Below, piece by piece: positions 11,001 through 19,314 of a stretch of 64,000 nt of DNA. This DNA is from an uncultured Bacteroidia bacterium (GTDB taxonomy: Bacteria > Bacteroidota > Bacteroidia > NS11-12g > UBA9320). How positions within the stretch are numbered: position 1 is the stretch's first letter; every line of letters begins with the position of its first letter. The stretch covers positions 455,454 through 519,453 of the forward strand of contig CALSTB010000003.1 in NCBI GenBank assembly GCA_943789165.1, read 5' to 3'. Below the pieces are notes generated by a model that made no database searches, was not told where the DNA came from, and was given only the letters and a program-made list of their open reading frames with translations. A program made the position numbers and the translations under genes.

Positions 11001-11266
11001 ATTACATCGGCAATACCGACGATGTACAATATATCGGGCCAATGGCGCAAGACTTTCATGCGACATTCGGTTTAGGTGGATCTGATAGTTTAGGTATAAG
11101 CACCCTCGCCTTTGACGGTGTTAACATTGCCGCAATTCAGGCCTTGGTGCACCGCACTGATAAAATCCAAGATCTTGAAAAAACCATAGATCAACAAGAT
11201 GCCGAGATTAAGGCATTAAGACAAGAAATAGAAGAAATTAAGCGATTTTTAGAAAACAGACAATAG
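8060..11266 (+). CDS. Repeat-containing surface fibre protein with S74 (endosialidase-type) chaperone domain
   Basis: From ATG 8060 the product is 1068 residues with a signal peptide ending near SASYGQG; an in-frame ATG at 8006 only adds a charged extension. After a short N-terminal module come eight repeats of about 62 residues, each opening [VI][IV]GNE..DT and closing DVWMWNGS.WVPT. Then come YadA-head-like repeats (SIALGDS, AVAIGHNA, SVAIGNNA), and finally an S74 domain (SDRNMKENFQDVDG...MAQDF) with a C-terminal coiled coil. S74 domains trimerise beta-helical fibres and then cut themselves off, as in phage tail spikes. I infer a trimeric surface fibre. The neighbours at 11278-15807 belong to the same secreted cluster. 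Confidence 0.85.
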   Translation: MSKVYRRLLLSFLILSSFSASYGQGVGVNEDGTDPDISAILDVKSNSRGMLIPRLTKIAKLGIPAPANGLMVYQTDDTIGFWYYDKNRWKPVFQNITAGKGLSGNTIEAYGTISLEPTGVGIGQYGTADSIPQFTVNEFGQLVFAKNVALRELDGVIGNELSDTSNSLGMLNRSGAGTAANPYTVGVNGGNAPNDIWMWNGSKWTLAPFPFEKDSIIGNEIADTFLSRGLLIRNGSGNSANPYTIGVTSGNSIGDVFMWDGGKWVSSPIVFPTEQDAVVGNEIADTTSALGILTRTGAGKAGSPYKIGITRGNNVGDVWMWNGNKWASASITIPSEQDGVIGNEVVDTINSRGILNLYGNGTNANPLRMGIEAGNSTGDVWMWNGSAWVPTQIVHPPVVIPKEKDSVIGNEIADTLNTYGLLVRQGSGTDADPYTIGAKPGTTRGQSLVWDGSKWVLTTIIIPKEQDSIIGNEIADTLGSKGILTRNGAGTAGSPYSVGINSGTTNGDVWMWNGSSWVPTQITHPAEVDAIIGNELTDTINTRGILNRTGSGTTANPFRIEINAGSSSGDVWMWNGSTWVPTPITHPTEVDGVIGNEVTDTIANGFLNLTGAGTAASPKKLGLKSGNTVGDVLVWDGTTWVPGYLNRNTLDMAYDEGGAGAGKLITADNGAVEIDQDGLIVTGKVGAGATAGSLGAGTRLHFNPRASAFRAGTAIGAEWNAANMGLYSTAFGYGSVASDDHTFAVGNGANAVGEHSIALGDSTITQLPYSLAIGNRSVTGGKNTLAIGTGNEAYGQFSYVIGNRSRSLGTNSGIFGEESFVPSGFHHAYAFGYRDTAKGDYAVAIGHNAYAEGTGSIAIGSNVRTNNPYSVAIGNNADAIADRSVAIGSYVSTNFKNGSFIFGDGSTTTTMYSPAQHTMTMRFNNGYRLYTKTDLSTGVYMNNGDASWSSVSDRNMKENFQDVDGEEILGKIRNLSITQWNYIGNTDDVQYIGPMAQDFHATFGLGGSDSLGISTLAFDGVNIAAIQALVHRTDKIQDLEKTIDQQDAEIKALRQEIEEIKRFLENRQ
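8522..9990 (+). repeat. Eight tandem protein-coding repeats of about 187 bp
   Basis: Eight units begin at GVIGNE-type codons from 8522 to 9833, with a mean spacing of about 187 bases (62 residues). Units differ in sequence but keep GNE, DT, GxGTxxxPY, GDVWMWNG and W. Two units carry short extra linkers. In-frame repeats of this kind can expand or shrink by recombination, changing fibre length. Confidence 0.85.
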
Positions 11267-11277
11267 CCCGCAGCTAT

Positions 11278-13581
11278 ATGAAAAAACTGTTATTATATAT
11301 CGCTTGCTCTCTACTGGTCAGTCCTGCATTTAGTCAGGGTTGGGTGACCAAAGACGCACATGTTGTTATTAAAGACAATGCCAACATTGTGGTGCACGGC
11401 GCAACAGGAAATTACACAAACAAAGGTGTTGGGCTTATCACAGCAACCAACGACGGAACGCTCTTAGTTGATGGTCAATGGACCAACGACGGAACCACTT
11501 CGGCAATTGGAAATAATGTCGGAACGGTAGTACTCACCGGAGGAAATCAAAGTATAGCAGGGAGTCATTCAACCAGCTTTAACAACCTTGAGTTGGCAGG
11601 TGGTGGAATTAAATCCCTCATGGTTGAAACCTTGGTTGGAGGTGGTTATGGCGGCACAAAACAAGGTCAGTTAATACTAAACGACCGACATCTTGTACTC
11701 AACTCGCAATTGTTAATCATTAACAACCCTGCAACAACAGCCATTTCTCGCAAAACAGGCATGTTGTTAAGTGAAACTGACCCTACGGTTGGTTATGGAA
11801 AAGTGCAATGGAATATGAGAGATGTGAAAGCAGGGAACGTATATGTCTTCCCCTTTGGCACATTAGACTTTCTATACATACCCTTGAAAGTAGACGTAAT
11901 TGGATCAGGAGCTCAGGCAAGTGACTCTGCTTATATTTCTGCCGCCACTTACCCTACGGATGCTTTGGCAATTCCGAATAACCGTCCATTGCCCATTGGA
12001 GTTCCACATCTTGAAAACCGATATAAAATTGAAAATGACCTAAAGAGTTTGGATCGTTATTTTATAATGGCCTCCGACGGTTATACCAACAAACCTACTG
12101 TTACACTTGGTTTTACGTATGTTGATCGTGAGTGGGATGGACTACTTGGCGGCACCAACACTTTAATTGAAAAAGACATGCAAGCCGCGCGTTACGATCC
12201 TTCATTGGGTGCGTGGGATTATTCAACTAAGGCAACGACTAATGTTGCAAACAATCAAACCACTACTAGAAATATTTCTAAAATAGCGGGTGCTTGGGTG
12301 TTACACAACAACCCGAATTGTCCAATTCCGAACTTTACCTTCGAAAATGCTTGTTTCAATAGCCCAATTTTATTTACGGATTCATCTTATATCCAAATTG
12401 ATTCCATTGATACCTCCGTATGGGTGTATGAGAACAACGAATTGTATGACCAAGACAAGTTGTTTCACAATTTTAGTTCAGATGGGCTGTTTGACGTAAC
12501 TCGTAAAGTACGTGGACAACGAGGTTGTTGGGATTCCATAACCAAGTCGGTGCAGATATACCCGCCACCAGCGAGTAGCTTCCGATATATCGATACGTGT
12601 TTAAACGAAACCACTCAATTTGCCTCTACGTCGTTCTCGACAATAGGCATGCCCTTAAAGCATTCTTGGACGATGGACGGGGCGACCTATTCTACCACAA
12701 AACCCAACCATCGGTTCGGTTCAGAAGGACTTAAACTGGTTCAATTAATCACTGAAAACACTTTTGGGTGTATCGACACCTTAAATAAAACGATTGAAAT
12801 TGAGTCACTACCACAAGTAGCGTTTGGATTCAACAATATATGTGAACGACAAGAAGCCTTTTTCTTTGATAGCACAACTACCAAAGGAAGCATTGATGAA
12901 TGGAAGTGGACGGTGAGAAACAAGATTGTATCATACCTTCCTGATCACAACCAAGTCTTCAACGTGGCGGGCAGCTATCCAATTCAATTGGCTACAAAAA
13001 ACAGTGCTGGTTGCGTTGATTCACTTGAAAGAATGATTACCATTTGGCCAAAAGCCAAGGCGAAGTTTGACAATTTGCCAAAAGACATTTACATCACCGA
13101 CCCATTTGTAAACTTTGTTCAAAGTGGCTCGGATGCTAATTCTTGGCGATGGGACTTTGGCGATTTTAGTCCAGAAGAGTATGGACCAGAAGCCTTACAC
13201 CAATATTTAGATACTGGTATTTTTAGGGCCCGATTAATTGCTGATAACAACTTTAAATGTGCCGATACGTTCTACAGAACGGTTATAATAAAACCGAATT
13301 TAAGGATCTTTATTCCTAACGCATTTAGCCCTGGTCCAGATAACGACGTAAACAAAACGTTTGGTCCTGCAGGCATGTTGTATGGAATTAAAAACATGGA
13401 AATGACCATCTATACGAGATGGGGAGAACAAATCTATTACTCTGACCACATCGACAAACCTTGGGATGGCACCTACATGGGTGAGCTAGTTCAAGAGGGG
13501 ACATACCTTTACCTCATAAAGATAAAGGATGTGTACAATGACGTGTTCCGTTATTCTGGAACGCTTTCCGTCATCCGCTAA
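11278..13581 (+). CDS. Secreted PKD-domain protein with gliding-motility-type C-terminal sorting domain (T9SS type B)
   Basis: The 767-residue product has a signal peptide (MKKLLLYIACSLLVSPAFSQG) and an N-terminal beta-helix-like part. Several PKD-like units follow from about residue 340 (motifs such as WRWDFGDFSPEEYG). The last ~90 residues match the CHU_C/type B sorting domain: FIPNAFSPGPDND, YTRWGEQIYYS, WDGTYMGE and GTYLYLIKI. It follows the fibre gene by only 11 bases, so the two are likely one transcript. It converges on the next gene with a 4-base overlap. I infer an extracellular or cell-surface role, function unknown. Confidence 0.9.
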   Translation: MKKLLLYIACSLLVSPAFSQGWVTKDAHVVIKDNANIVVHGATGNYTNKGVGLITATNDGTLLVDGQWTNDGTTSAIGNNVGTVVLTGGNQSIAGSHSTSFNNLELAGGGIKSLMVETLVGGGYGGTKQGQLILNDRHLVLNSQLLIINNPATTAISRKTGMLLSETDPTVGYGKVQWNMRDVKAGNVYVFPFGTLDFLYIPLKVDVIGSGAQASDSAYISAATYPTDALAIPNNRPLPIGVPHLENRYKIENDLKSLDRYFIMASDGYTNKPTVTLGFTYVDREWDGLLGGTNTLIEKDMQAARYDPSLGAWDYSTKATTNVANNQTTTRNISKIAGAWVLHNNPNCPIPNFTFENACFNSPILFTDSSYIQIDSIDTSVWVYENNELYDQDKLFHNFSSDGLFDVTRKVRGQRGCWDSITKSVQIYPPPASSFRYIDTCLNETTQFASTSFSTIGMPLKHSWTMDGATYSTTKPNHRFGSEGLKLVQLITENTFGCIDTLNKTIEIESLPQVAFGFNNICERQEAFFFDSTTTKGSIDEWKWTVRNKIVSYLPDHNQVFNVAGSYPIQLATKNSAGCVDSLERMITIWPKAKAKFDNLPKDIYITDPFVNFVQSGSDANSWRWDFGDFSPEEYGPEALHQYLDTGIFRARLIADNNFKCADTFYRTVIIKPNLRIFIPNAFSPGPDNDVNKTFGPAGMLYGIKNMEMTIYTRWGEQIYYSDHIDKPWDGTYMGELVQEGTYLYLIKIKDVYNDVFRYSGTLSVIR

Positions 13582-14054
13582 TTTTTAACCCACTTGCTTC
13601 TGGTCGTTGATGTTCCGTTAGACACTTCAACAACATAAATACCTGGCGACAAATGAGCAATGTCCATTTGTAATGTGGTATTTGATTCAATGGTTTTATT
13701 CTCTACTACAGATTGACCCAACAAAGACAAGATTCTCACTTGTCCTTGCATATCAGATGCAATGTGTAATACAGATTCCGCCGGGTTTGGATAAACCAAC
13801 ATCTTGGCATCTTGCAACACTACGTCAACAGATGAAATGTCTTCCTTATACCCTTGGTTAAAACCTGTGTTTAACTGTGCGGATGAGTTGGTAAAACTAC
13901 CAACTGCTGTTTCTCCAATGGTAAACTCCAATGACAGCGTAGAATTTGTTACAATGTTTCCTGCTGTGGCAACTACTGAACGGTCTAACGTTTGTGCAGC
14001 AACGACACTTGAAACGAACAGCATGATTGCGAATACGCTTCCTTTTAGTTTCAT
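13578..14054 (-). CDS. Small secreted protein with T9SS type A sorting domain
   Basis: The 158-residue protein has a signal peptide (MKLKGSVFAIMLFVSSVVAAQ) and a short middle region containing LSLEFTIGETAVGSF. The type A sorting domain starts at VYPNPAESVLHIAS and ends SKWVKN. The whole protein is hardly more than signal, linker and sorting tag, a common small accessory form in Bacteroidota. It lies directly downstream of the S74 gene (14056-15807) with no gap, so the two are probably translated from one message. Confidence 0.88.
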   Translation of the reverse strand: MKLKGSVFAIMLFVSSVVAAQTLDRSVVATAGNIVTNSTLSLEFTIGETAVGSFTNSSAQLNTGFNQGYKEDISSVDVVLQDAKMLVYPNPAESVLHIASDMQGQVRILSLLGQSVVENKTIESNTTLQMDIAHLSPGIYVVEVSNGTSTTRSKWVKN

Positions 14055-14055
14055 A

Positions 14056-15807
14056 CTACTCGTTTATTGTTTTCTCTAATTCAGTCAAACGTTTTTCTAG
14101 CGCTTCGATATACGCTTGTTGTTCTTTAAGTGCTTGAGTTAGTACTGGAATCATGCCTACGTAATTAACTGCTTTGTATTCAATTTGACCATCTTGTTTG
14201 TGACCGTTCCATTGAACCTGGTCCTTTACCAAGTTTGGCAACACCGTTTCAAGTTCTTGCGCGATAAAGCCATATTGAAGACCATCAGCCAAGTTTAATT
14301 GGCCTGCTTCTCCATCCTGTTTGTAATAGTATTGTTTTGGAGAGATGCCTTTTAAAATGTTCGTAGCATTTGGCAATGGTTCAACGTTGTACTTCAATTT
14401 TGCGTCTGACGCATTGGTTAACGTTCCTGTATAATTGACGTCTCCAACAAAATACCCGGCATAATTGGTAGCTGCACTATCTGCAACAGCAAACACACCG
14501 TAATTGGTACCTGAAGAACTATTAGAGGATGAGCTCGCTTGGGCATACACCCCAAGATTAAATGTATTACCATTGCTAGCACTACCGTAATACGCCATAC
14601 TTGTTCTACCAGTACTACTTGCTAACGTGTAAGACCCAATACCTTCACCTTGTGTGTGCACATCACCAGTAGCTACATTTATTGCAGCATAGGTATATGC
14701 ACCGCCTTGTCCATCAACAATCGCTCTATGGGCCGAATAAATACCTCCTGTGCTTAAACCACCGTATAACACATTGTCCGTCATGATATACAATCCACCT
14801 GAGGTGCTATTAATACTGTCCCAAACCTTTAATCTGTTTGTTGCATCATCTGTGTTTATACCAACCATGCCTCCGATTCTATAGGCATTGCTGCCATTCA
14901 CCTTCCAAACAGATGTATCTCCATCTGTATAAGTCCACTTGGTTCCTGTATATCTTAAAAACTGGTCTTTCTTTGGTGTTGATGAATTGTCAAGTGCAAA
15001 ACCGTTTAGCTTATCGGCGTTCCACATTGGCACACTTGCCGTTGTAGAAATTACGCCACCTGTGATATTTACTCCAGCTCCAGCCGTGTAGTTGTTTGTA
15101 GCAGCATCATCGGCCGGCGACCATTGAGATCCATCCCATCGCAATGCTTGGCCAGACTTCGGAGAGGTGATTGTTACCTTGGTACCATCTAATTTATTGG
15201 CGTTCCAAATCGCATCATCACTTTTAGCACTTATGGTTGTTCCAGTAATGTCAATACCAGTACCTGCTGTATACGTGTTTTGTGTATTGTTGTCTTCTCC
15301 TGGAATCCATTTCGTACCGTCCCACTTCAACACATTTCCTGTTGTAGCAGACGTACTTGAAATGTCTGTGATTTGTTCGGTACTCACTTCTATGTTCGAC
15401 ACAGACTCCGCAGTTTTACTGTGGAGCGCATAAGGAACCGATTGTAGCTCAACTGTACCCATTACGGCAAAGCCACTTCCTTGATCTATTTCTACTTTAA
15501 GGTGATGTGGGTTTTCTGACCATTTAATATCCGAAAAATTATTGCTGGTTGACCCTTGGCCAATTACAATACTAAAATGACCAAGACTAGTTGTCGTTAC
15601 TACGTGGCTTTCTTCGTACACCTTGTTCGAAGCACTTTTGCCAGAAAGTATGATTGCTTTTACAGTAATGCTCTTGTTTGCGAGCAATTCGCCTCCGTTA
15701 TCACGAGCTACCGCCTGGTAGTTAAAGCCTTCTGGGCTTTGACTAAAGACTGGTGAGAATGAAAAAGTAAGTAATAAAAGGGCGCAAAGTTTTTGATAAA
15801 ATTTCAT
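14056..15807 (-). CDS. Tail-fibre-like protein with S74 chaperone domain
   Basis: From ATG 15807 the product is 583 residues with a signal peptide (MKFYQKLCALLLLTFSFSPVFSQ). An early beta module (PEGFNYQAVARDNGGELL) is common in Bacteroidota fibre proteins. Two or three loose repeats with LKWDGTKW/LRWDGSQW follow. The C-terminal S74 part includes SDAKLKYNVEPL...YGFIAQELETVLP and ends in a coiled coil (LKEQQAYIEALEKRLTELEK). It is a shorter relative of the 8060-11266 protein, on the opposite strand. Upstream in-frame ATG 15837 lacks a good signal. Confidence 0.88.
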   Translation of the reverse strand: MKFYQKLCALLLLTFSFSPVFSQSPEGFNYQAVARDNGGELLANKSITVKAIILSGKSASNKVYEESHVVTTTSLGHFSIVIGQGSTSNNFSDIKWSENPHHLKVEIDQGSGFAVMGTVELQSVPYALHSKTAESVSNIEVSTEQITDISSTSATTGNVLKWDGTKWIPGEDNNTQNTYTAGTGIDITGTTISAKSDDAIWNANKLDGTKVTITSPKSGQALRWDGSQWSPADDAATNNYTAGAGVNITGGVISTTASVPMWNADKLNGFALDNSSTPKKDQFLRYTGTKWTYTDGDTSVWKVNGSNAYRIGGMVGINTDDATNRLKVWDSINSTSGGLYIMTDNVLYGGLSTGGIYSAHRAIVDGQGGAYTYAAINVATGDVHTQGEGIGSYTLASSTGRTSMAYYGSASNGNTFNLGVYAQASSSSNSSSGTNYGVFAVADSAATNYAGYFVGDVNYTGTLTNASDAKLKYNVEPLPNATNILKGISPKQYYYKQDGEAGQLNLADGLQYGFIAQELETVLPNLVKDQVQWNGHKQDGQIEYKAVNYVGMIPVLTQALKEQQAYIEALEKRLTELEKTINE

Positions 15808-15921
15808 TATTAGATTATTTGAGCGCAATATACACATTGACCCAAAGTCTCCATCATTGAACTGACAAATAACAATAACGACTTAACGAAAATGACACGA
15901 AGTGTTTCGGAGCGAGTAGCT

Positions 15922-16173
15922 TTACACTACTACAAGCACATACTCATAGTGCTCCATAACTTGATTCGCCAAAAGCTCTTTGCAGGCTTTTTCCACCTTC
16001 GCTTTAGCCTCAGCCTCATTCGCTGCTTCAAGTTCCACAGTGATGTGTTTACCAATACGTACATCGTTAATTTGTTGCAATCCCAACAATTGCATGCTCT
16101 GATGTACTGTTTTTCCCTGTGGGTCAAGCAATGCCTTTTGAGGCATTACGTTAATTTCTGCTCTGAAATTCAT
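15922..16173 (-). CDS. purS: Phosphoribosylformylglycinamidine synthase subunit PurS
   Basis: The 83-residue protein matches PurS, the small dimeric subunit that bridges PurQ and PurL in the fourth step of purine synthesis. Diagnostic text includes MPQKALLDPQGKTV, LQQINDVRIGKHITVEL and the C-terminal YEYVLV. Its start overlaps the stop of pssA in an ATGA arrangement, so it is translated with pssA. PurQ and PurL are not in the window; here purS is separated from its partners. Confidence 0.9.
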   Translation of the reverse strand: MNFRAEINVMPQKALLDPQGKTVHQSMQLLGLQQINDVRIGKHITVELEAANEAEAKAKVEKACKELLANQVMEHYEYVLVVV

Positions 16174-16856
16174 TCGGCAAAATTACGTATTAACGATAAA
16201 ACTATGTAAGTAAAAATGATTAGAGTTACCCCAAAAAATCCAAACAAGGCGAGGTGGCCTAAACACAAGATTAAAAATCCAAATTGTAGTTTGTTATCGG
16301 CCCATTTAAGGTTCTTAAACTTGAGTGAAAACAATCGAAAGTTAGCCACCATTAGTAGCGATGCTAGAATTGGAATCACCACAAACAGAATGGGTGGTGT
16401 AAACACATATTCTGGAATATGTCTATCGTATTCAATTAAAAACGGCCATGAACTCAACCACAAAGCGGTAACCGTTGTAGTTAATCCGTAAAACTCGGTG
16501 CCTTGCCGGTCGTCATTATTAAACTTGGCCAAACGGATGGCTGCAAAAACAGGAATCAAAACAGCTAAATATTGAATTTTTCCCGTGTCGTATTGCTCTT
16601 GTAAACTAAAGATTAATATGGCTGGGGCAACACCAAAGCTGACCAAATCCGCTAAACTATCAAGATCCTTCCCCATTTTCGAGGACACTTTTAACAATCG
16701 CGCAATCAGGCCATCTAAAAAATCCGGTATTGTTGCTAACGCAATAAAAGTTCCAGCCCACAGTAATTCGTGATCCATTGAACAAATGATAGACAAAACA
16801 CCAAGTGCCAGATTGCTCAAAGTCACTGCATTTGGAATATGTTTAATGATTTTCAA
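16170..16856 (-). CDS. pssA: CDP-diacylglycerol-serine O-phosphatidyltransferase
   Basis: This inner-membrane enzyme makes phosphatidylserine, the precursor of phosphatidylethanolamine. The CDP-alcohol phosphotransferase signature DG-x2-AR-x8-G-x3-D-x3-D is intact at residues 48-70 (D48, G49, A52, R53, G62, D66, D70). About seven hydrophobic segments and the 228-residue length fit the family. It is the first gene of a two-gene unit with purS. I see no phosphatidylserine decarboxylase nearby. Confidence 0.93.
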   Translation of the reverse strand: MKIIKHIPNAVTLSNLALGVLSIICSMDHELLWAGTFIALATIPDFLDGLIARLLKVSSKMGKDLDSLADLVSFGVAPAILIFSLQEQYDTGKIQYLAVLIPVFAAIRLAKFNNDDRQGTEFYGLTTTVTALWLSSWPFLIEYDRHIPEYVFTPPILFVVIPILASLLMVANFRLFSLKFKNLKWADNKLQFGFLILCLGHLALFGFFGVTLIIFTYIVLSLIRNFAE

Positions 16857-16916
16857 ACTTTTGTCTGTTTTTACTGTTTGATTGTCTAATCAAGCTGGTC
16901 TGCAAATTAAGCCCAG

Positions 16917-16924
16917 TATTTTTG
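16917..16924 (+). promoter_or_regulatory. Candidate -7 promoter box before the TonB receptor gene
   Basis: TATTTTTG matches the Bacteroidota TAnnTTTG box and lies 18 bases before the ATG of the TonB receptor gene at 16943. No clear TTTG -33 box is present at the usual distance, so the call is tentative. Confidence 0.35.
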
Positions 16925-16942
16925 CAAAAAAAATTAAGATAA

Positions 16943-19312
16943 ATGCACAAAATCTTTGGCCTACTCCTGCTGATTTTATTCAGCAACAGTGCTATCGCTC
17001 AAAAATATACGGTTAGTGGCCGCATCTCCGACGGAAGTTCAGGAGAAGACTTGCTCTATTCGACGGTTCTTGTTCAGGATAAGTTTATGGGAACTGAAGC
17101 CAACGACTACGGTTTCTATTCTTTAACCCTGGCGCCCGGTTTGTATACCTTGGTATATGAATATGTTGGATTTGCAACGGTAACGAAGACCATTGACCTG
17201 GAAAAAGACACCACTTTAAACATTGAGTTGATGCCAAATGGTGAGCGTTTAAAAGACGTGGTAATCGATCTTGAAAAGCGAGAACGCCAAGTTGAGAACA
17301 AACAAATCTCAGTGGTTAACATGGACATCAAAACCATCAAGGAGATTCCAGTCATTTTCGGTGAGGTCGATGTACTTAAAACGATTACACTTTTGCCAGG
17401 CATTCAATCTGCAGGTGAGGGCAACTCGGGCATCAACGTTCGTGGTGGGTCTCAAGATCAAAACCTGATACTCCTAGATGAAGCAACCGTTTATAACGCT
17501 TCACATTTACTTGGCTTTTTCTCGGTATTCAACGGTGATGCTATCAAAGACATTCAAGTGTATAAGGGCGGTATTCCCGCTCAATATGGAGGTCGATTAG
17601 CGTCTTTGCTTGACATCAAGATGAAAGATGGCAACAAGAAAAAATACAGCGCTACTGGAGGAATTGGTACGATTTCAAGTCGCTTAACATTAGAAGGCCC
17701 TATCAAAAAAGATACTTCATCCTTTATGATTGCAGGTCGACGTTCTTATGCCGATATCTTTCTTCCCTTGGCTGGAAGTGATTTAGCCAAAGAAAGCACC
17801 CTGTACTTCTTTGATTTGAACATGAAGCTGAACTACAAACTATCCGATAAAGACAAGTTGTTTTTAAGCGGATATTTTGGCCGAGACGTGTTTGGTTTTG
17901 GCAGTCTTTTCGGAATAAACTGGGGAAATGCCACAGGAACGGTAAGGTGGAATCACCTGTTTAACCAAAAACTTTTCTTAAACACGTCGTTTGTGTTTAG
18001 TGACTTTAACTATGGTTTCGACTTCGAATTTGCCGAAAACGCCGCTTTTGGTTTGGAGCAAAACATTCGAGACTTTTACATTAAGCCTGATTTTACGTAC
18101 TACATGTCTCCCAAAAACACCTTGCGATTTGGGATGCAGCTAACACGTCATTATTTTAAACCAGGTAAGTTCTTTGCGGCAAATGACGAAACAAGAAAGA
18201 CATTTAAAGAAGACTTGATTCTTGAAAACAAAGATGCACTAGAAGGTGCTGTGTATATTGATGACGAAGTGAAATTCAGTGAAAAATTTAACATTCGTTA
18301 TGGTGCACGACTTTCTTCCTTTTCGAATATTGGCGGTACAGAATATCAATACACCAAAAATGAAAAGTACGCACCTGTAGATAGTTTGACAAGGTCGTTT
18401 TTGTATAAAAGCGGAGAGATCTACAACACCTATTGGGGGTTTGAGCCGAGAGTTGCTGTAAGTTATAACGTGGCAAAACAAACTGCTGTTAAGGCTTCTT
18501 ACAACAGAACGTTTCAGTATATCCAGCAGGCATCAAATACCGCTTCAGCATTTCCAACCGATCAATGGTTTTCATCTAATCTAAACATCAAACCGCAAAT
18601 CGCTGATCAAGTGGCTGTAGGACTATTTAAGAACTTTGACAAAGGCATTGAAACCTCGCTTGAAGTGTATTATAAAGCCATGCAAAACCAGATTGATTAC
18701 CGCGACGGCGCTGTTTTGATATTCAACGAAAAACTAGATGGTGAGTTGTTAACGGGTTCTGGTAATGCATACGGAACTGAGCTGTACTTAAGTAAATCAG
18801 AGGGACGGAACAATGGATTCATTTCTTACACCTTATCCAAGACTACTAGAAAAACCGAAGGAATCAACAACAACGAAAGGTATGTAGCCAATTTCGATAT
18901 ACGTAACAACCTGTCCGTTGTTGCTACTCGGAAAGTGTTAACTCAATTGTCGGTTTCAGCCACCTTTACCTATACCACCGGAAAACCTTACACAACGCCA
19001 GAAGGAAAGTATTTCTGGGAAGGTGATTGGTATCCGCTCTATGGTGAAAGAAACAACGCGAGACTGCCTGACTATCACCGTTTAGATGTCGGAATTACCT
19101 GGAAAAACAAACCAACGAAAAAATATAAGAGCAGTTGGAACCTGTCTGTTTACAACGCCTATAATAGGGCAAATGCGTATGCCATTTACTTCAGAACGGC
19201 AACTGAAGATGAGGTAAGTGAAAACAGCTTTGTTAATAGTGGAGATCAAGTTGCTGTTCAAGTGACACTATTCAAAATTTTACCATCAATCACCTGGAAC
19301 TTCGAATTTTAG
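16943..19312 (+). CDS. TonB-dependent receptor with carboxypeptidase-like regulatory domain
   Basis: The 789-residue outer-membrane receptor has a signal ending SNSAIAQK and an N-terminal carboxypeptidase-like beta sandwich (YTVSGRISDGSSGEDL, residues ~20-105). A plug follows with TLLPGIQSAGEGNSGINVRGGSQDQNL-type text, then a 22-strand-like barrel ending in aromatic SITWNFEF. It is followed after two bases by a DUF4249 lipoprotein, a pairing seen repeatedly in Bacteroidota and resembling SusC/SusD-like arrangements without being one. The substrate is unknown. Confidence 0.93.
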   Translation: MHKIFGLLLLILFSNSAIAQKYTVSGRISDGSSGEDLLYSTVLVQDKFMGTEANDYGFYSLTLAPGLYTLVYEYVGFATVTKTIDLEKDTTLNIELMPNGERLKDVVIDLEKRERQVENKQISVVNMDIKTIKEIPVIFGEVDVLKTITLLPGIQSAGEGNSGINVRGGSQDQNLILLDEATVYNASHLLGFFSVFNGDAIKDIQVYKGGIPAQYGGRLASLLDIKMKDGNKKKYSATGGIGTISSRLTLEGPIKKDTSSFMIAGRRSYADIFLPLAGSDLAKESTLYFFDLNMKLNYKLSDKDKLFLSGYFGRDVFGFGSLFGINWGNATGTVRWNHLFNQKLFLNTSFVFSDFNYGFDFEFAENAAFGLEQNIRDFYIKPDFTYYMSPKNTLRFGMQLTRHYFKPGKFFAANDETRKTFKEDLILENKDALEGAVYIDDEVKFSEKFNIRYGARLSSFSNIGGTEYQYTKNEKYAPVDSLTRSFLYKSGEIYNTYWGFEPRVAVSYNVAKQTAVKASYNRTFQYIQQASNTASAFPTDQWFSSNLNIKPQIADQVAVGLFKNFDKGIETSLEVYYKAMQNQIDYRDGAVLIFNEKLDGELLTGSGNAYGTELYLSKSEGRNNGFISYTLSKTTRKTEGINNNERYVANFDIRNNLSVVATRKVLTQLSVSATFTYTTGKPYTTPEGKYFWEGDWYPLYGERNNARLPDYHRLDVGITWKNKPTKKYKSSWNLSVYNAYNRANAYAIYFRTATEDEVSENSFVNSGDQVAVQVTLFKILPSITWNFEF

Positions 19313-19314
19313 AC

